From Glandiceps talaboti (taxonomy: Eukaryota > Hemichordata > Enteropneusta > Spengelidae), in contig NC_135555.1 in the NCBI RefSeq assembly GCF_964340395.1, positions 11,993,246 to 12,057,245 of the forward strand: a stretch of DNA of 64,000 bases, read 5' to 3'. Each line of letters begins with the position of its first letter. The stretch's first letter is position 1. A model generated the notes under the pieces. It ran no database searches, was not told the DNA's origin, and saw only the letters and a list, made by a program, of their open reading frames with translations. Both the position numbers and the translations under genes were made by a program. This document shows, one piece after another, positions 62,401-64,000 of this stretch.

Positions 62401-63762
62401 ACCTTAATCACCATTGGCAACCTACCGGATCCAGTGACAACATTTGAGATCTTCTTCATGAATGTGGATTTTATCCTTGGTATCTTTGTCTTCGCAACAA
62501 TCATTGGTCAGGTATGTTTATATAAAGCTGTACTAGGTATAACTAGAGGGGGTGTCAGTACCTGTAGGAGGAGGGGGTCATACCCATATAGCTGTAGGTA
62601 AAGCATTTATTGAGGGGGCTGCACTTGGCTGAAACTGGAGTATGGGGTTGGGGTGTCAGTATTTATGACATTTTCTTGATGTTGTACATCTGAGGCGCTT
62701 TGTGTACAAATGTAGCTGTGTACATGGCATATACATGACAAATAATGTTGGGTTGACAACCAAAAATGCTTTTTCATTACAATATTGTCGTAATATAAAT
62801 TGTAAGTGCCATTCTAAATTCTCTAACTAGTGAGCTTAACAAGTTAAAATGTCTACATACAGTTCAAAGTTTCTCGTGAAGCAAATCACAAATTGTCACT
62901 GATGTCTCATCAGCATTGCCAGGGGTGTACTACAATGAGCCGCTGGTACGTGTATCGGATGAGACACATAAAATGGGGTCAGGAGTACATTTGGGATCGT
63001 AGTGGCTTGGCCTACATACTGATTTCATTATTTGGGCTTTCTGTGATTGATATTAGAGAGGTTTAGATGCATATATTTATGTGTGTTCTATGTAGGCGTA
63101 GTGTCATAGTCACATGATTCAAAGGCAACCCAAACGTTCTGAATCAGATGTTGATACATCAAAATTGAGGTCTTCACATAACTGTAAATATGTTTTTTAA
63201 GTTTTTATCAGTTTTGTCTATTAAATGTCTTAATTTTTCATGTTAAAGTTCAGAAATGTAACTGTAAACTAATTGTTGGATTTTTCCATTGGGTACTTGA
63301 ATGAAAAATGTCTAAAGTACAGACAAGTTTGTTTGGAAAAAAGTCATGTGTTTGGCCTTCTGGACAGAATATACCGACATGTGTATGTGCATGCATATTC
63401 CACTGTCATTCAAGTTTACATTCTGAACACGTAGCTATAAACACAACTCTGTGTGCATCATTATGTGTATGCCTGCACAATAATGCTTCCATGTGTGTAC
63501 ACCTTCTAACGATTATTTTAACCTCTCTATTAATATAGCTTCCTTCAACCTATGTCCACATGCAATCAGGTCACTTACAAGCTAATATTTTTACTGCTCT
63601 AGATGAGAGACATTCTTGGTGCTGCCCGAGCAACTAGGGAAGCATTTAGAAGGAGAATGGACAATACTATGAGATTACTGAATACTTGGAAGATACCAGA
63701 AAGTGTCCAGAAGAGAGTACGAATGTGGTATTTGTATAACTGGGAAAGGGGAGAACTGTTAG
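37764..63762 (+). CDS. Cyclic-nucleotide-gated channel beta subunit (CNGB1/CNGB3 class), N-terminal 627 residues; C-terminus beyond right edge
   Basis: Exons: 37764-37953, 39594-39786, 43830-44153, 47167-47333, 51892-52056, 52741-52946, 59957-60007, 61126-61221, 61482-61546, 61672-61794, 62370-62511, 63603-63762; all in phase. Residues 1-290 are a polar, Ser/Pro/Thr-rich cytosolic N-terminus with no glutamic-acid-rich GARP part. [14 protein letters not shown] resembles the calmodulin-binding stretch of CNGB1, followed by [15 protein letters not shown]. Then S1 and S2 (exon 6), S3-S4 ([22 protein letters not shown]; exon 8), S5 (exon 10), pore [11 protein letters not shown] and S6 (exon 11), and the start of the C-linker ([26 protein letters not shown]; exon 12). 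The LPDP filter ending, in place of the alpha-type ETPPP, marks it as a beta subunit: it modifies heteromeric cGMP/cAMP-gated cation channels in sensory membranes. Assignment to CNGB1 or CNGB3 is not meaningful for an invertebrate. Confidence 0.93.
39787..43829. other. CNG beta intron 2
   Basis: No conserved exon seen. Contains the LINE fragment at 41626-42047 and a foldback arm at 41603-41623. The remainder is AT-rich unique-looking sequence with unsupported short open frames. Confidence 0.6.
41626..42047 (+). mobile_element. 5'-truncated LINE (non-LTR retrotransposon) remnant: reverse transcriptase C-terminus and 3' UTR
   Basis: 41626-41727 reads [15 protein letters not shown] then a [11 protein letters not shown] motif and a stop. 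WNSLP...I...FK..L..HLL is the typical C-terminal end of CR1/L2/Crack-type reverse transcriptase ORFs. It is followed by about 320 bp of AT-rich 3' UTR ending in AATAAATAATATGAATATGA-like short repeats, as such elements usually do. The rest of the ORF is missing, so it is dead on arrival. Confidence 0.75.
45526..45870 (+). repeat. Minisatellite, about 56-62 bp unit, six copies
   Basis: Units start CACATGCAAGCCAGGTTGAAC (some CATACAAGCCAGATTGAAC) and continue with AAATATGAGTTTTACAAT. A seventh unit at 45288-45325 is separated from the array by about 200 bp of unrelated GGTCC-rich sequence. Confidence 0.9.
46005..46133. mobile_element. Foldback element with TTCCCTAAT...TTCATTAAG arms
   Basis: ATTGTTCCCTAATATTTTTG (from 46007) continuing into TTCATTAAG pairs with CTTAAGTTATTCATTAGGGA (from 46109) and the following AATAAT. 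The loop is about 75 bp. Non-coding, intronic. Confidence 0.55.
47334..51891. other. CNG beta intron 4
   Basis: Read on both strands; no conserved exon, transposon protein or tandem array recognised. It is very AT-rich apart from a somewhat more GC-balanced patch at 50200-50350 of unknown meaning. Confidence 0.5.
53081..53310. repeat. Compound (CATA)n-(CA)n-(TTAC)n microsatellite
   Basis: CATA units to about 53166, a mixed segment, CA repeats from about 53200 to 53269, then TTAC-like units. Open frames on both strands here are repeat artefacts. Confidence 0.95.
53872..54200 (+). repeat. Dispersed repeat family A, copy 2 with duplicated end
   Basis: 53872-54131 matches 13422-13665. The terminal part (GATAGCAGTAATCAATACAA ... 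AGAAATAAGTC ... GGACTTTT) is repeated immediately at 54136-54200. Confidence 0.7.
54815..55073 (-). repeat. Dispersed repeat family A, copy 3, inverted
   Basis: The reverse complement shares GGTAAATGTGA, TTTCCCATAAACC, CAGTAATCAATACGAGTGTA and GGCAGAAATAAGTC with copy 2. With copy 2 it forms an inverted pair about 0.6 kb apart. Confidence 0.7.
56328..56466. repeat. (GAT)n/(GAC)n and (GTT)15 microsatellite block
   Basis: GATGATGACG-type triplets (56328-56420) followed by pure GTT triplets (about 56421-56466). Intronic in the CNG beta gene; the Gln/His-rich frame on the minus strand is an artefact. Confidence 0.93.
57224..57432 (+). repeat. Local tandem duplication, period about 131 bp
   Basis: ACCATTTCATCTGCCCATGT...GGAAGCCATCATTACTTT (from 57224) resembles ATCATTTCACGTGCCCACAT...TGAAGCCATCATCATTTT (from 57355). 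Confidence 0.6.
58016..58260 (+). repeat. Minisatellite, about 62 bp unit, four copies
   Basis: Each unit has ATACTTTATAGCAATGTATA, then TACTTATAGTAAGTTT and AGGATATTGGTAAAATA. The array is preceded by degenerate AGTATACTT-rich sequence from about 57890. Confidence 0.9.
59188..59430 (-). repeat. Partial family C element (inverted)
   Basis: Begins with AAGATAGACACAAACTAACAC, the family C terminal repeat, then TACACAAGTGGATGATAG, the reverse complement of the family's conserved sub-terminal motif. The other terminus was not found, so it may be truncated; the right limit is a guess. Confidence 0.4.
61918..62240 (-). mobile_element. tRNA-derived SINE
   Basis: On the minus strand the head (62237-62180) has an A-box-like TGGTTGAATAGAGTGG and a B box GGTTTGAGCC about 25 nt further on, spaced as in a tRNA promoter. 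The body follows and the tail reads AAGTGCTTTGAGCAGTGTGG, then GAAAGCCCTATTG, resembling conserved SINE/LINE tail sequences with an AGCGCTTTGAG core. Inserted in the CNG beta intron between the S5 and pore exons. Confidence 0.65.
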
Positions 63763-63905
63763 GTAAGTTAGGTGGTACTTGTATAATTGGGAAAGGGGAG
63801 AACTGTTAGGTAAGTTAGGTGGTACTTGTATAATTGGGAAAAAGAACTGTTAGGTAAGTTAGGTGGTACTTGTATAATTGGGAAAGAGAATTGAACGGGG
63901 TTGGG
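63727..63905 (+). repeat. Tandem repeats of CNG beta exon 12 3' end plus splice donor
   Basis: Units start at GGTATTTGTATAACTGGGAA (63727) and at GGTACTTGTATAATTGGGAA (63774, 63821, 63864); period 47, 47, 43 bp. The first is the last 36 bp of coding exon 12. Units 2 and 3 keep the AACTGTTAGGTAAGTTAGG donor intact; unit 4 has lost it. Confidence 0.93.
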
Positions 63906-64000
63906 GTACTTTTAGGTATGAAATGGACCTGGTGGGACTATTTTATTGTGTGTGTGATCGTGATAGGAAAATAAATCTTTTAATACAAATATAGTTTCTA
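63763..64000. other. CNG beta intron 12, start
   Basis: After the duplicated donor units nothing coding is seen up to the window edge. The remaining C-linker and cyclic-nucleotide-binding domain exons are expected to the right. Confidence 0.8.

Overview
This is a nuclear genomic window from an animal. It holds five recognisable multi-exon protein-coding genes with GT-AG introns of about 0.1-7 kb, AT-rich non-coding DNA, many microsatellites, a tRNA-derived SINE, LINE remnants and several families of short inverted-repeat elements. The proteins read as clear one-to-one orthologues of vertebrate genes, so a slowly evolving bilaterian, probably a marine invertebrate (deuterostomes such as hemichordates or amphioxus are plausible), is the best guess. 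The species cannot be named from the sequence alone. Gene models were built by hand from conserved protein similarity, splice signals and codon phase; all adjacent exons listed join in phase.

Layout from left to right: (1) TRPC4AP/TRUSS on the minus strand, 210-6738, 11 exons visible, C-terminal third beyond the left edge. (2) An intergenic stretch, 6739-10602. (3) UBA2/SAE2, the SUMO E1 catalytic subunit, complete on the minus strand in 16 exons (10603-21775), with a 13-glutamine tract encoded by a pure CAA microsatellite. (4) HAUS4, an augmin subunit, complete on the plus strand in 9 exons (22032-27544). It starts only 256 bp from UBA2, so the two probably share a bidirectional promoter. 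(5) A CNBD1-like protein with two cyclic-nucleotide-binding-like folds, complete on the minus strand in 12 exons (28528-35498), convergent with HAUS4. (6) A cyclic-nucleotide-gated channel beta subunit (CNGB1/CNGB3 class) on the plus strand from 37764, 12 exons visible up to the start of the C-linker; the rest of the C-linker and the ligand-binding domain lie beyond the right edge.

The most interesting points are these. CNBD1 and a CNG beta gene sit head to head; as I recall, human CNBD1 and CNGB3 are also divergent neighbours on 8q21.3, so this looks like an ancient conserved gene pair. In three different genes (UBA2, HAUS4, CNGB) the edge of a coding exon together with its splice site has been tandemly duplicated into the adjacent intron. 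UG-repeat tracts lie immediately downstream of splice donors in TRPC4AP and UBA2, and pure pyrimidine microsatellites form splice-acceptor tracts in HAUS4. No prokaryotic-type system, CRISPR array, virus or toxin gene was seen.
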